Positions 35,441 through 44,767 of a stretch of 64,000 nt of DNA are shown here, piece after piece. Both the position numbers and the translations under genes were made by a program. Numbering within the stretch: the stretch's first letter is position 1; the number at the start of each line of letters is the position of its first letter. This DNA is from Lysinibacillus_B sp050613145 (GTDB lineage: Bacteria; Bacillota; Bacilli; Bacillales_A; Planococcaceae): NCBI RefSeq assembly GCF_050613145.1, contig NZ_CP192507.1, forward strand, positions 2,356,001-2,420,000, read 5' to 3'. The notes under the pieces are model-generated. The model worked only from the letters and a program-made list of their open reading frames with translations, ran no database searches and had not been told where the DNA came from.

Positions 35441-36079
35441 CTACATCTCCACTAATGCGGCTACTTTATGGGCTGCCGCCTTTACTTTTTCGATTCCAGC
35501 AGCAACAATTGCATTTGCTTCCTGTGGGTTTGCATTATGCCCTTCAATAATCACTTCATCGATTAAAGCCATGCCAAAAATGTTCACTACCACATTACGT
35601 ACATAGTTCACAGCCATTTCCATTGGCGCTGCTTCTGGGGCGGAGTATATACCACCACGCGCATTTAATATTACAGATTTTTTATCCGTTAATAATTGAA
35701 CTAACTTCCCTTCCGAATTATATTTAAAGCCAAAGTTGACGGCATATGTGTAATCAAAAAATGTGTGTAATGGCGCTGGAATCGTTAAATTCCATAACGG
35801 AAAGGCAAATACTACAACATCAGCCTCTTTGATCGCTTGCTGTGCTTTTTGCTGTGCCGTAATTAAACGTGCCTCTAATTGCGTTAATTCTTCATTATTT
35901 TCTAATTTACCGTAAGCATTATATATATCTTGGCCAAAATAAGGCATATCTTCTTTAAATACATCGAATGTTGTCACATGAATGTTTTCTTTTTCTTCTA
36001 ATTGTTGTATAAACACTTCGTACATTCGTGTTGAAACGCCATCTGGACGATTATTTGCTTTTACGACTAGTACATTCAT
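35441..36079 (-). CDS. azoR: FMN-dependent NADH-azoreductase (AzoR/AcpD family)
   Basis: A 212-residue flavodoxin-like quinone/azo reductase that uses NADH and FMN for two-electron reduction of quinones and azo dyes, protecting against thiol/quinone stress. Motifs: MNVLVVKANNRPDGVSTR at the N-terminus (FMN phosphate loop), FAFPLWNLTIPAPLHTFFDY (about residues 94-113) and NARGGIYSAPEAAP (about 145). Usual family length is about 205-211. I chose the second ATG (36079), six bases after AGAGG. It is monocistronic. Confidence 0.9.
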   Translation of the reverse strand: MNVLVVKANNRPDGVSTRMYEVFIQQLEEKENIHVTTFDVFKEDMPYFGQDIYNAYGKLENNEELTQLEARLITAQQKAQQAIKEADVVVFAFPLWNLTIPAPLHTFFDYTYAVNFGFKYNSEGKLVQLLTDKKSVILNARGGIYSAPEAAPMEMAVNYVRNVVVNIFGMALIDEVIIEGHNANPQEANAIVAAGIEKVKAAAHKVAALVEM

Positions 36080-36258
36080 CATAATCCTCTTTCCTTCATT
36101 AGTTTTCCACACTCAAGATTATTATGTACCATTTATGTAAATCCAATCTCATTGTTAGAAAAGAGGCTCTAATACACATAGCAAAAAACATTATTTTTTA
36201 TTATCCTGTATGAACAAGCATATGATGCAGTAACATATCAATCAAAAGGAGCTGTAAA

Positions 36259-37674
36259 TTGATTATTCATGTTGTTCGTAAAGGCGCGTCACTTTGGGAA
36301 TTAGCGAATCGTTACAACATCCATGTAAATGCCATCCAGCAAATCAATCAACTACCAGATCCAGACCAACTATTGATTGGCCAATCGATCCTGATTCCTG
36401 TACCTGGATCCATGCATACGGTGAAACAAGGAGAAACGTTATGGACGATTGCACAGCGGTACGGCGTTTCGGTTAATTCTATTATCCTCACAAACGAACT
36501 GCCAAATCCAGATGTTCTCTATCCCGGTATGCGACTGTATATTCCACCTATCATCCACGTTGTTCAACCTGGGGAAACACTATGGCAAATCGCCAAACTG
36601 TATAGTATTTCTACTCAAGCAATTATTGACGCCAATCAAATTCAAAATCCAAATATTATTTATGCTGGCGTACAACTAATCATCCCAAGGGCAAAGCCAA
36701 CGATTGAGGTAAATGCCTATACGTATCAAAGTGATGAAGCTGGGGCTAAATCTATCAATACACTCAGCCCTTTATTCACATACGTCAGTCCATTTGCTTA
36801 TATGGTGAAAGAAGATGGAACATTAGAGCCATTTGATGATGATTTAATGCTAGCCGCAGCAAAAGCTCATGGTGTCATACCAATGATGTCTATTACAAAC
36901 TTCACTTCAACAGAAGCTGGATCTAATTTAGCGCATATCGTTTTAGCCAGTCCTGATTTACGAGAAAAATTAATGACCAATATTCTTCAAGTGATGGATG
37001 CAAAAGGCTATAAAGGGATCAACGTTGATTTTGAAAATGTACTCCCAGAAGATCGTGAACATTATAATGCCTTTCTCCAACTGGCTGTAGACAGACTGCA
37101 TCCAAAGGACTATTTTGTCTCCACTGCTGTTGCGCCGAAAACAAGCTCCACACAGCAAGGTCTCTTGTATGAAGCACATGACTACGAGGCGCATGGCAAG
37201 ATTGTTGATTTTGTCGTATTAATGACCTATGAATGGGGTTGGAGAGGCGGACCACCAACAGCAATCTCACCTATCAATCAAATGAGAAGTGTTGTCGAAT
37301 ATGCCTTATCTGTTATACCAGCCGATAAACTCTTTTTAGGTTTTCAAATTTACGCAAGGGATTGGAAAGTACCACACACGAAAGGACAAGAAGCCGAAAC
37401 AATTAGTGCCCAAGAGGCCATTCGACGTGCGAACCAATATGGTGTCACCATTCAATATGATACAACCGCGCAATCCCCATTTTTCCGTTATGTAGATGAA
37501 CAAGGTCAGCAGCATGAGGTATGGTTTGAAGACGCCAGAAGTGCACAAGCTAAATTTGATTTAGTGAAAGAATATAACTTACAAGGCATCAGCTACTGGG
37601 TATTAGGCTACCCATTCCCTCAAAATTGGGTACTATTAGACGATAACTTTATCATTCGAAAATTAACGTATTAA
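36259..37674 (+). CDS. Spore peptidoglycan hydrolase with three LysM domains and GH18 domain (SleL/YaaH type)
   Basis: A 471-residue cortex-lytic type glycosidase. Three LysM repeats occupy about residues 1-48, 50-97 and 99-145 (HVVRKGASLWELANRY; HTVKQGETLWTIAQRY; HVVQPGETLWQIAKLY). A GH18 barrel follows with the catalytic DxxDxDxE-type motif KGINVDFENV near residues 254-263. SleL/YaaH acts as N-acetylglucosaminidase on spore cortex during germination. There is no signal peptide, as in those proteins, which are loaded from the mother cell. Translation starts at TTG 36259 after AAAGGAG. A bidirectional terminator follows. Confidence 0.9.
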   Translation: MIIHVVRKGASLWELANRYNIHVNAIQQINQLPDPDQLLIGQSILIPVPGSMHTVKQGETLWTIAQRYGVSVNSIILTNELPNPDVLYPGMRLYIPPIIHVVQPGETLWQIAKLYSISTQAIIDANQIQNPNIIYAGVQLIIPRAKPTIEVNAYTYQSDEAGAKSINTLSPLFTYVSPFAYMVKEDGTLEPFDDDLMLAAAKAHGVIPMMSITNFTSTEAGSNLAHIVLASPDLREKLMTNILQVMDAKGYKGINVDFENVLPEDREHYNAFLQLAVDRLHPKDYFVSTAVAPKTSSTQQGLLYEAHDYEAHGKIVDFVVLMTYEWGWRGGPPTAISPINQMRSVVEYALSVIPADKLFLGFQIYARDWKVPHTKGQEAETISAQEAIRRANQYGVTIQYDTTAQSPFFRYVDEQGQQHEVWFEDARSAQAKFDLVKEYNLQGISYWVLGYPFPQNWVLLDDNFIIRKLTY

Positions 37675-37686
37675 GCTCACTAGAAA

Positions 37687-37719
37687 AGGGGCATCCCAGA
37701 ATGACTCTCGGATGCCCCT
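37687..37719. terminator. Bidirectional terminator between SleL-type gene and kinase
   Basis: 10-bp stem AGGGGCATCC / GGATGCCCCT with 13-nt loop between convergent genes. Confidence 0.8.
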
Positions 37720-37726
37720 CTTACAC

Positions 37727-39037
37727 TTATTTTAAAGGAATTTCTACAATAGCGGTTGTCTCTAAAGGATTTGTTGATTCAATCGAAATATGACCGTCAT
37801 ATTTATGGACAATTTCCTTTACGATAAACAATCCTTGTCCTCTTTCCTTTCCTTGCTGTTCTTTTTTTGTCGTATAGCCCATTTGGAAAATCTGTTCCTT
37901 ATCGACAAGGTTAGGTCCGGTATTGATAATTTTAAATATATAATGTGTCTCATTCGCTTCACAAATAACTACAATTTTACGCTCATGCTCCGGTAACTCT
38001 AGCGCTGCATCCATCGCATTATCAATTAAGTTTGACAATATTTTAATCAAATCCGTTGTTTTCAGTTGATTAAAGGAATGATGAAAAGCTGTAATATCTA
38101 TGTCAATCTGATGATTTTGTGCAGCTAGTTTTTTCGTTTGCAATAAAATCGAAAGACCCGGATGATCGATATTTAGTTTAATTGATTCAATTGCCTGCGC
38201 TTCTTTATATAAAGCGTCCACATATTTTTCCGCTTCATCAACAGCCTCGATTTTTAAAAGCCCATGCATCACCTGAATATGATTCGTAAAATCATGTCTT
38301 AAAGAAGAGACAGAGGCGATTAATGTTTTAATTTCGTTTTGATACGTATCTTCTGTATAGCCTACTTCTGTTGCGACTTCTTTTTGATACCATCTTTGTA
38401 AAAGCCAAAAGGAAATAATTACAATGAAGATAAAAATACTATTGATAAAAAGAAGAAATAAATTATTTTCTATTGCTACTAATTTAATTTCATTCATTGT
38501 TTCTACACTAATATCAATACCTAAATAGCCGATTACTTGTCCATCTTCTTTCTTAATCGGTGCTCCAACCGTTAAATAAGTACCATATTGGGGATCTTCA
38601 ATGATCTTTGTGGCATAGGATATTTTTTTATAATAAGCACCTGCCACCTGCGCTTCCGGTACAGTACAAAATTCTCCTATCGCAATCTTATCCGCTACCT
38701 CTTTCGGTCCACCAATAACCATTGACTTGGATACTTTCGGATTATCAATCTCAAGTGTATACACATACAAAGCGCCTATTTTTTCACTTGCATCAGTTAA
38801 ATAATTTCTGATTGCCCAATAGTGTTCATTACGCACAGGATTATTTAAAAACTTTTCGTATGTGTCAATATCCATAGCAGCGGCAATAGACTGTGCCGCT
38901 GCTAAACTTTGATTGGCAATCGATTCTTCAACGATGACCTTCGTCCTTAACGTTGTAATATACAAACTGACACTAATAAAAACTACTAATAAAACAACGG
39001 CTAAAATAAAGATCCGCCTTATTTTATGTCTCTTCAT
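37727..39037 (-). CDS. Sensor histidine kinase, SpoOB/CitA-like, tandem copy 1
   Basis: A 436-residue membrane kinase. A TM helix at about residues 8-28 is followed by an extracytoplasmic Cache-like sensor (about 30-185, ending GQVIGYLGIDIS) and a second TM at about 195-215. A cytoplasmic SPOB-type dimerisation helix carries the putative phospho-His in SLRHDFTNHIQVMHGLLKI, and a HATPase_c domain follows (N box NLIDNAMDAALE, G box GQGLFIVKEIVHKYDGH). No response regulator is adjacent. It shares a nearly identical C-terminal half with the next gene. AAGGATG precedes the ATG. It has the layout of citrate/C4-dicarboxylate-type kinases, but the ligand is unknown. Confidence 0.87.
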   Translation of the reverse strand: MKRHKIRRIFILAVVLLVVFISVSLYITTLRTKVIVEESIANQSLAAAQSIAAAMDIDTYEKFLNNPVRNEHYWAIRNYLTDASEKIGALYVYTLEIDNPKVSKSMVIGGPKEVADKIAIGEFCTVPEAQVAGAYYKKISYATKIIEDPQYGTYLTVGAPIKKEDGQVIGYLGIDISVETMNEIKLVAIENNLFLLFINSIFIFIVIISFWLLQRWYQKEVATEVGYTEDTYQNEIKTLIASVSSLRHDFTNHIQVMHGLLKIEAVDEAEKYVDALYKEAQAIESIKLNIDHPGLSILLQTKKLAAQNHQIDIDITAFHHSFNQLKTTDLIKILSNLIDNAMDAALELPEHERKIVVICEANETHYIFKIINTGPNLVDKEQIFQMGYTTKKEQQGKERGQGLFIVKEIVHKYDGHISIESTNPLETTAIVEIPLK

Positions 39038-39202
39038 AAAAAACTGTACATCCTTATATGTATATTAAAAACCTCTTTATAACGAACTATTAGATTATAG
39101 TAAGTGCGTAATTATAGAACGTTTGAGCATAAAAATACGCCCCTTAAGCCCTATAAATAAACGTTCTTCATTAAACCGCTAGTGAGTAAGTTACATTGTT
39201 AG

Positions 39203-39295
39203 TATTCTATCATATTATTAGCAAGTATGAAAATATTCCTATCATATAAGTAGAGATTACTTATAAAAAACAGTCATTTTAATGTTTAAATAAAA
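39203..39295. repeat. Upstream region of kinase copy 1, repeated at copy 2
   Basis: About 93 bp that closely match 41120-41212 (shared ATTCTATCAT near the start and TTTTAATGTTTAAATAAA at the end). This shows that the duplication covered the promoter region as well as the coding sequence. Confidence 0.75.
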
Positions 39296-39330
39296 CAGAT
39301 TTTCAAACACTTTAAGGAGCACTAATATAG

Positions 39331-39519
39331 AGGGGTTCGATTAAATATCTGAATGGATATTGTGGGTGCCGTTTACGATTTTACTACACGGCTTACAAAG
39401 ATAATTCGGTAGAAATACTTCGTGTTCAAACGCTCGTAATAGCGGTATGCTTTTTTGGGGGGATTGTTAGAAACATCATTCAAAATGGTGGTGGCATCGC
39501 TGCAGTCCGTTTATGTTAG
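39331..39519 (+). pseudogene. Possible remnant of a small membrane-protein gene (DUF4345-like)
   Basis: An open stretch without start codon reading YTAYKDNSVEILRVQTLVIA, then CFFGGIVRNI. It resembles the C-terminal half of DUF4345-type small membrane proteins, which I recall only loosely. It lies between the two duplicated kinases and is too short to be functional. Confidence 0.3.
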
Positions 39520-39533
39520 GTTTAAAAAAAATT

Positions 39534-39559
39534 AGGGGCTATCTAAATCCGATGCCCCT
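39534..39559 (-). terminator. Terminator of kinase copy 2
   Basis: AGGGGC-ATC / GATGCCCCT stem with a one-base bulge just past the stop on the minus strand; a relative of the 37687 hairpin. Confidence 0.65.
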
Positions 39560-39565
39560 TCATGC

Positions 39566-40882
39566 TTATTTTAAAGGAATTTCTACAATAGCGGTTGTCT
39601 CTAAATGACTTGTTGAATCAATCGAAATATGACCGTCATATTTATGGACGATTTCCTTTACGATAAACAACCCTTGGCCTCTTTCCTTTCCTTGCTGTTC
39701 TTTTTTTGTCGTATAGCCTTGGTGAAAAATCCGTTCCCTATCGACAATGTTAGGTCCGGTATTGATAATTTTGAATATATAATGCGTCTCATTCGCTTCA
39801 CAAATAACTGCTATTTTACGCTCATGCTCTTGTAATTCTAGCGCTGCATCCATCGCATTATCAATTAAATTGGACAATATTTTAATCAAATCCGTTGTTT
39901 TCAGTTGATCGAAGGAATGATGAGCAGTCGTAATATCCATCTCGATCTGGTGATTTTGCGCAGCTAATTTTTTCGTTTGCAACAATATGGAAAGACCTGG
40001 GTGATCAATATTGAGTTTAATCGATTGAATTGCCTGCGCTTCTTTATATAAAGCGTTTACATAGTTCTCCGCCTCATCCACAGCTCCGATTTTTAAAAGC
40101 CCATGCATCACTTGAATATGATTTGTAAAATCATGTCTTAAGGAAGAAACAGAGGCAATTAATGTTCTAATTTCATTTTGATATGTATCTTCCGTATACC
40201 CTACTTCTGTCGCTACTTCTTTTTGATACCAACTTTGTAAAAGTAAAAAGGAAGCAATAACCCCTAAAGTAAATACGACATTGAGTTCAAAAATTTTCAC
40301 ATTATTTTCTTGAACCGTGTTTTGAATACTCTCGATTGTCTCTGCACTTATATCGACCCCCAGATAACCAATAATTTGCCCCTTTTCACCTTTAATTGGT
40401 ACGCCAACCGTTAAATAAGTACCATACCGAGTATCCTCAATGATGTCTGTCACAAATGGTTTCCTTTCAAAATAAGCGAATCTCACTTGCTCTTCCGGTA
40501 CACTACTGACCTCCCCTATTGGAAAATCGTTTTTAAATTCTTTACTTTGGGGATGTCCTACTATCAATGCTGTTGACACTTTTGGGTTGTCAACCTCCAT
40601 TGTATACACATACAAAGCCCCTGTTTTTTCCCTTGCGTCATTTAAATAATTTCGAATCTTCCAATACTGTTCCGTGCGCGCTCGGTTACTTAAAAACTGT
40701 TCATATGTATCAATATCCATTGCTGAAGCAATCGATTTCGCCGCCGTTAGACTTTGATTTACAATGGACTCTTCCACTGTCATCTTCGTCCTTACAGATG
40801 TGGAATACAAACTTATACTAATAAAAACCAATAATAAAACAGCGGCTAAAATAAAAATCAACCTTATTTTATGTCTCTTCAT
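39566..40882 (-). CDS. Sensor histidine kinase, SpoOB/CitA-like, tandem copy 2
   Basis: A 438-residue paralogue of the kinase at 37727 with the same architecture: TM about 8-28, Cache-like sensor about 30-187, TM about 195-215, SPOB-type helix with SLRHDFTNHIQVMHGLLKIG, and HATPase_c with NLIDNAMDAALELQ and GQGLFIVKEIVHKYDGHISI. The cytoplasmic half is almost identical to copy 1. The sensor and second TM differ clearly, for example in the segment before PEEQVRFAYF. This is the pattern expected when a duplicated sensor diverges to detect a different ligand while the output is conserved. It also lacks an adjacent response regulator. Confidence 0.87.
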   Translation of the reverse strand: MKRHKIRLIFILAAVLLLVFISISLYSTSVRTKMTVEESIVNQSLTAAKSIASAMDIDTYEQFLSNRARTEQYWKIRNYLNDAREKTGALYVYTMEVDNPKVSTALIVGHPQSKEFKNDFPIGEVSSVPEEQVRFAYFERKPFVTDIIEDTRYGTYLTVGVPIKGEKGQIIGYLGVDISAETIESIQNTVQENNVKIFELNVVFTLGVIASFLLLQSWYQKEVATEVGYTEDTYQNEIRTLIASVSSLRHDFTNHIQVMHGLLKIGAVDEAENYVNALYKEAQAIQSIKLNIDHPGLSILLQTKKLAAQNHQIEMDITTAHHSFDQLKTTDLIKILSNLIDNAMDAALELQEHERKIAVICEANETHYIFKIINTGPNIVDRERIFHQGYTTKKEQQGKERGQGLFIVKEIVHKYDGHISIDSTSHLETTAIVEIPLK

Positions 40883-41119
40883 AAAAATTGTACATCCTTA
40901 TCTCTATATTCAAATCCCCTTTATACCATACAATTGAACTACGAAACCTACCTAATTCAGGGCTTTTGCAAAATATTTTGTCTAGATAGATTAGCAACTC
41001 TAATACTAAATGATATAGACAGAATCAGACACCTTTCACCTAATCTGTTCTTCATCCACCTTCCTAAGTACCACAAATCCGCCTCTGATTAACTCATTTG
41101 TGAATAAATATGTTGTCAT

Positions 41120-41212
41120 TATTCTATCATAATATCAACAAGTATAAATATACTCCTGTCATACAAGCAGAGAGCACTTGTAAAAAACATTCATTTTAAT
41201 GTTTAAATAAAC
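41120..41212. repeat. Upstream region of kinase copy 2, repeated at copy 1
   Basis: Partner of 39203-39295. The remaining 40883-41296 spacer contains no gene that I can support. Confidence 0.75.
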
Positions 41213-41291
41213 AATTTATCCCTAACTTGATATATTTTACTCTCGTTAAATATGGTGAAAATGTCTCAGAAAGCCTGTCCTTGTCCAAACT

Positions 41292-41335
41292 AAAAAAGGG
41301 GCTAATCCACAAATACTTATGTTTAGGTAGCCCCT
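41292..41335 (-). terminator. Terminator of spore photoproduct lyase gene
   Basis: AGGGGCTA / TAGCCCCT stem with a long loop and a U6 run on the minus strand. Confidence 0.7.
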
Positions 41336-41363
41336 ATTTTCTTGATAACGGTCTAGAAACTAT

Positions 41364-42396
41364 TCAAGTAAAATATTCAAACTTCGCATTTGGAAAGAAT
41401 TTTTCCATATACTCACTTAAATACTTTTTGATATCTTCCTCTTCTTCTTTTTGATAAATGTATTTACCGATGCCGTACTTCCCCCATTTATACCGCCTTG
41501 TCGATTCATCTAACGTTAACTTCGTCTTCGGATAGTTTTTTTTTTTGGATGACCTTTTTAGCAGGCTTCGTAAATCGGTGCTGAATAAACTCAAACGTAA
41601 TATCATCCCGAGCGTCTTGTGGTAACTCTGCGTCTAAGCGCTCAAACATATGATAGTAGCCTTCTTTCCAACCTTCGTGCAAGTAAATCGGTGCGACGAT
41701 GAACCCTAGTGGATAGCCCGCTCTCGCGACTTTTCCAGCTGCCTCAATTCGCTGAGCTAATGGCGAAGTGCCTGGTTCAAAGTGTTTAATGACATAATCG
41801 GCATTGATGCTAAAACGAAATCGGGTATGCCCGTTATGTTTCGCATCAAGTAAATGATCAACATGGTGAAATTTCGTCACAAACCGTAATCTCCCGTGTT
41901 CCGTTTGACCAAAATGTTCAATTGCTCTTTTTAGCGTATGTGTTAAATGGTCAATGCCGACAATATCAGACGTACAAGAAGCTTCAAATCGTGTAATGTC
42001 CGGTGCACGTTCCGCTATATACGCATCCGCCGCTGCCAAAATCTCATCCACATTCACATATGTACGGACATAAGGCTTGCTTCCCATCGTCGTTTGTAAA
42101 TAGCAATAATGACAATGCCCCATACAGCCGGTCGCAAATGGGATCGCATATTCCGCAGATGGCTTCGATGTGTCAAACTTCAGCGTCTTTCGAATGCCCA
42201 CCACAAGTGTCGATTTGGCCATCCGATACTGTTGAAATTCATTGTCTCCTGGCAGGTTTCGCACCTGGTTATGAGAGGTCGTATAGCGAATCTCAACACC
42301 TAGCTTTTCAAATTTTTCTTTCAGTTCTCTTCCTAGCGGATACTCCAGTGCTTTCGGTTCAAAATAAACAAGCTGAGGGATGAACGGTTTATTCAT
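41364..42396 (-). pseudogene. splB: Spore photoproduct lyase with frameshift at an 11-A run
   Basis: Radical-SAM enzyme that reverses spore photoproduct (5-thyminyl-dihydrothymine) in germinating spores. From ATG 42396 (after GGAGAG) the protein matches B. subtilis SplB: MNKPFIPQLVYFEPKALEYP, the 4Fe-4S motif GCMGHCHYCYL, then SCTSDIVGIDHLTHTL and FIQHRFTKPAKKVIQ. At 41536-41546 eleven A (minus strand) shift the frame to a stop at 41506. In the next frame the true C-terminus continues (YPKTKLTLDESTRRYKWGKY to EYFT, stop at 41364). Ten A would restore a 343-residue protein of normal length. It may be a sequencing error, a phase-variable tract, or slippage-tolerated. Confidence 0.88.
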
Positions 42397-42647
42397 ATTA
42401 GTTCTCTCCTGTAATACGTATTCCTTATGCATATTGAGTCGACATATCGCCCATATTCATTCCCTTTCACACAACATCACCTTCCTCTAATGTCAGTGCA
42501 TTTAGGTTGGCTTATAAAGAAGGATTTATAACTCGGTGTAAACTGCCAAATTAAATTAAAAATCTTGCATAGGAAGGCTTGTGCTACGATAAAAGTGAAT
42601 ATTTCTTTATATAAAAAAAGTTCCTCTTATAAGAGAAATCAAAAGAA

Positions 42648-42685
42648 GGGAGTGCCCAGAAAGTAAAAACTTTCAGTACACTCCC
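42648..42685 (-). terminator. Terminator of two-component operon; degenerate copy of repeated hairpin
   Basis: GGGAGTG...GAAAGT-aaaa-ACTTTC...CACTCCC, sharing the AGAAAGTAAAAACTTTC core with 31712-31743. Confidence 0.65.
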
Positions 42686-42700
42686 AGCAATCCTTAATAA

Positions 42701-44767
42701 TTATCCGTTTGGAAATTTCGGTAAAGAAATCATTGCCTTAAATAAATCACCATCTACTTGAACAATAAACTTTCCGTGTTGTATATCAATGAGGCTTTCA
42801 GCAATCGATAACCCTAATCCGCTTCCCTGGCTTGACCTCGATTCATCACCGCGCTTAAAGCGTTCCATTAACTCCTCTGCGGAAATATTTAATTCATAGG
42901 CAGAAATATTTTTGAATGTCACGCGTATTTCATTCCCTACATCTTCAACATCAATATATACCCTTGATGCAGGCTGTGCGTATTTAAAAATATTTGAGAA
43001 TAAGTTTTCAATCGAGCGCCATAGGAGTTTACCATCTGCCCTTACATACACCTTTTCGGTTGGGTGCGATAGCTTAAAATCTAATGACGATGCTTCAATT
43101 TTTTCATCCATTTCGCCGATGCCTTGTGTGATTAATGATACGATATCAATTCGCTCTAACTGCACAGGCATATTTCCACTTGATGCTTTAGCCGCTTCAA
43201 ATAAATCGTCCGTTAGTAGCTTCAACCTTTTCGATTTTTGATCTAATACATCGATATATTCAGCAATTTTTTCAGGGTCGTTTTCTATTTTTAACAAATC
43301 CACATACGTAATAATGGACGTTAAAGGCGTTCGAATATCATGCGAAACATTCGTAATAAGCTCTGTTTTTAAACGCTCACTCTTAATCTCACTATCTACA
43401 GAATTTTTCAATCCATCCGTAATACGATTAATATTTTCTGCAAGTTGGCTAAACTCCCCTGTTCCATCTACGTCAATTCGATGATGAAGATCCCCATTTT
43501 TAATTTGCTCCACGCCTTCTTTAATGCGGTTAAACGACTTTACCTTTCTCATCGCAAACCAAACAGCTAGCCCGATCGTAATAGGAAACATGAAAAATGT
43601 TGCTGCCACTATTAATGGATAACCAATAACAAGTAGCGCAATTTTCACCCCTGTACGCCCACTATCAAATACATTTTTTCCCCAGATAAAGACCTTATAG
43701 AGAATTTGATAAATGAGTGTATGCTGCAGCAATGTTCTATTTTTCATATGCTTGATGAGCGATAAAATCAGCAGTAACGCAATAATATAAATTGGTACGG
43801 TGATAAGCATGTACAGCTCATGCACACCTTCAACAATCATTGTATCCATCACCGCTATCCACATCGGTATTAGACAAGTAATTAACAAAATATTAAGGTC
43901 ATTATATAGCTTGTCGATAACATTAAAATGAATTTCTGTATCTTTAAATGATGTTCTGCCAATTACAATGACTAAATACACAAAGGATAAAATAAATCCA
44001 GCTAAAAATACAATGAATTCATAAAAATTACGTGTAGCAATCTCTTTATCTTTTTCCCATTCCGTTATTTTTTGTTGTAAGAACGGCTCTGTAAACGCGA
44101 CATAAATAATATCCGTTTGCGGATTTAATTGTTCAATTTCGTGTGTGAAATAATTAAAGTACCTATTTTCTTTCACTTCATCTGGGTAAATTTTTTGTTG
44201 ATAATCCTCATATAGCATATACGCACTAAATGATTCAAATTGCTCTCGCTTCGTTCGTTCACTATTAGAGAAGACATGCTCTCCGTCAGTCGCATAATAC
44301 ACGATGCCTTCTTGTGATTCGAGTGTGTCAAGTAACCGATAAAAATCTCTTACCTGTTCTCTTATTTTTGCGTCTTTTTTGTAATTTATGTCATCTGCAT
44401 ATTGTTCTTGATAAATACGATTATTTTCCACTTCACTTAAATTCGGATTATATCTGTACGAATAACGGTAATCATAAAACAACTCTTCTTCAATCTCTCT
44501 CATCTCTTCTTCAGCCAGTGCTTTACCGCTTAAAATATATTCTTCACTTTTATATTTACTAATTAATTGTGTGAGGACAGTAGTAAGCCCTTGAGTTTCA
44601 CCAGCGAATGCCCAGCTTTCAAAATAATGATTGTGATATATACTGCTAAAATCGGCCTCATATACAAATTCCGTGTCGATGATAGCCTTTATTGTCCCTG
44701 TGATACAAACGATCGCAAGCACAAATACTAACACTTTCGTAATAAGTGCATGACTAATATTTCTCAA
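42701..44767 (-). CDS. Sensor histidine kinase (VanS-like, HAMP-HisKA-HATPase)
   Basis: A 688-residue membrane kinase. TM near residues 10-30 is followed by a long outer region (about 30-245) and several TM helices at about 245-400 including FVYLVIVIGRTS and LYMLITVPIYIIALLLILSL. A HAMP segment (MRKVKSFNRIKEGVEQIKNG, GDLHHRIDV), HisKA with phospho-His in VSHDIRTPLTSIITYVDLL, and HATPase_c with NLFSNIFKYAQ and GSGLGLSIAESL follow. The gene overlaps its response regulator by 14 bp. Relatives sense envelope stress or antibiotics. No target operon is visible nearby. Confidence 0.9.
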   Translation of the reverse strand: MRNISHALITKVLVFVLAIVCITGTIKAIIDTEFVYEADFSSIYHNHYFESWAFAGETQGLTTVLTQLISKYKSEEYILSGKALAEEEMREIEEELFYDYRYSYRYNPNLSEVENNRIYQEQYADDINYKKDAKIREQVRDFYRLLDTLESQEGIVYYATDGEHVFSNSERTKREQFESFSAYMLYEDYQQKIYPDEVKENRYFNYFTHEIEQLNPQTDIIYVAFTEPFLQQKITEWEKDKEIATRNFYEFIVFLAGFILSFVYLVIVIGRTSFKDTEIHFNVIDKLYNDLNILLITCLIPMWIAVMDTMIVEGVHELYMLITVPIYIIALLLILSLIKHMKNRTLLQHTLIYQILYKVFIWGKNVFDSGRTGVKIALLVIGYPLIVAATFFMFPITIGLAVWFAMRKVKSFNRIKEGVEQIKNGDLHHRIDVDGTGEFSQLAENINRITDGLKNSVDSEIKSERLKTELITNVSHDIRTPLTSIITYVDLLKIENDPEKIAEYIDVLDQKSKRLKLLTDDLFEAAKASSGNMPVQLERIDIVSLITQGIGEMDEKIEASSLDFKLSHPTEKVYVRADGKLLWRSIENLFSNIFKYAQPASRVYIDVEDVGNEIRVTFKNISAYELNISAEELMERFKRGDESRSSQGSGLGLSIAESLIDIQHGKFIVQVDGDLFKAMISLPKFPNG

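Noticed and set aside
42003..42383. 126-codon plus-strand frame
   Set aside because: Antisense to conserved splB codons; no RBS and no recognisable protein.
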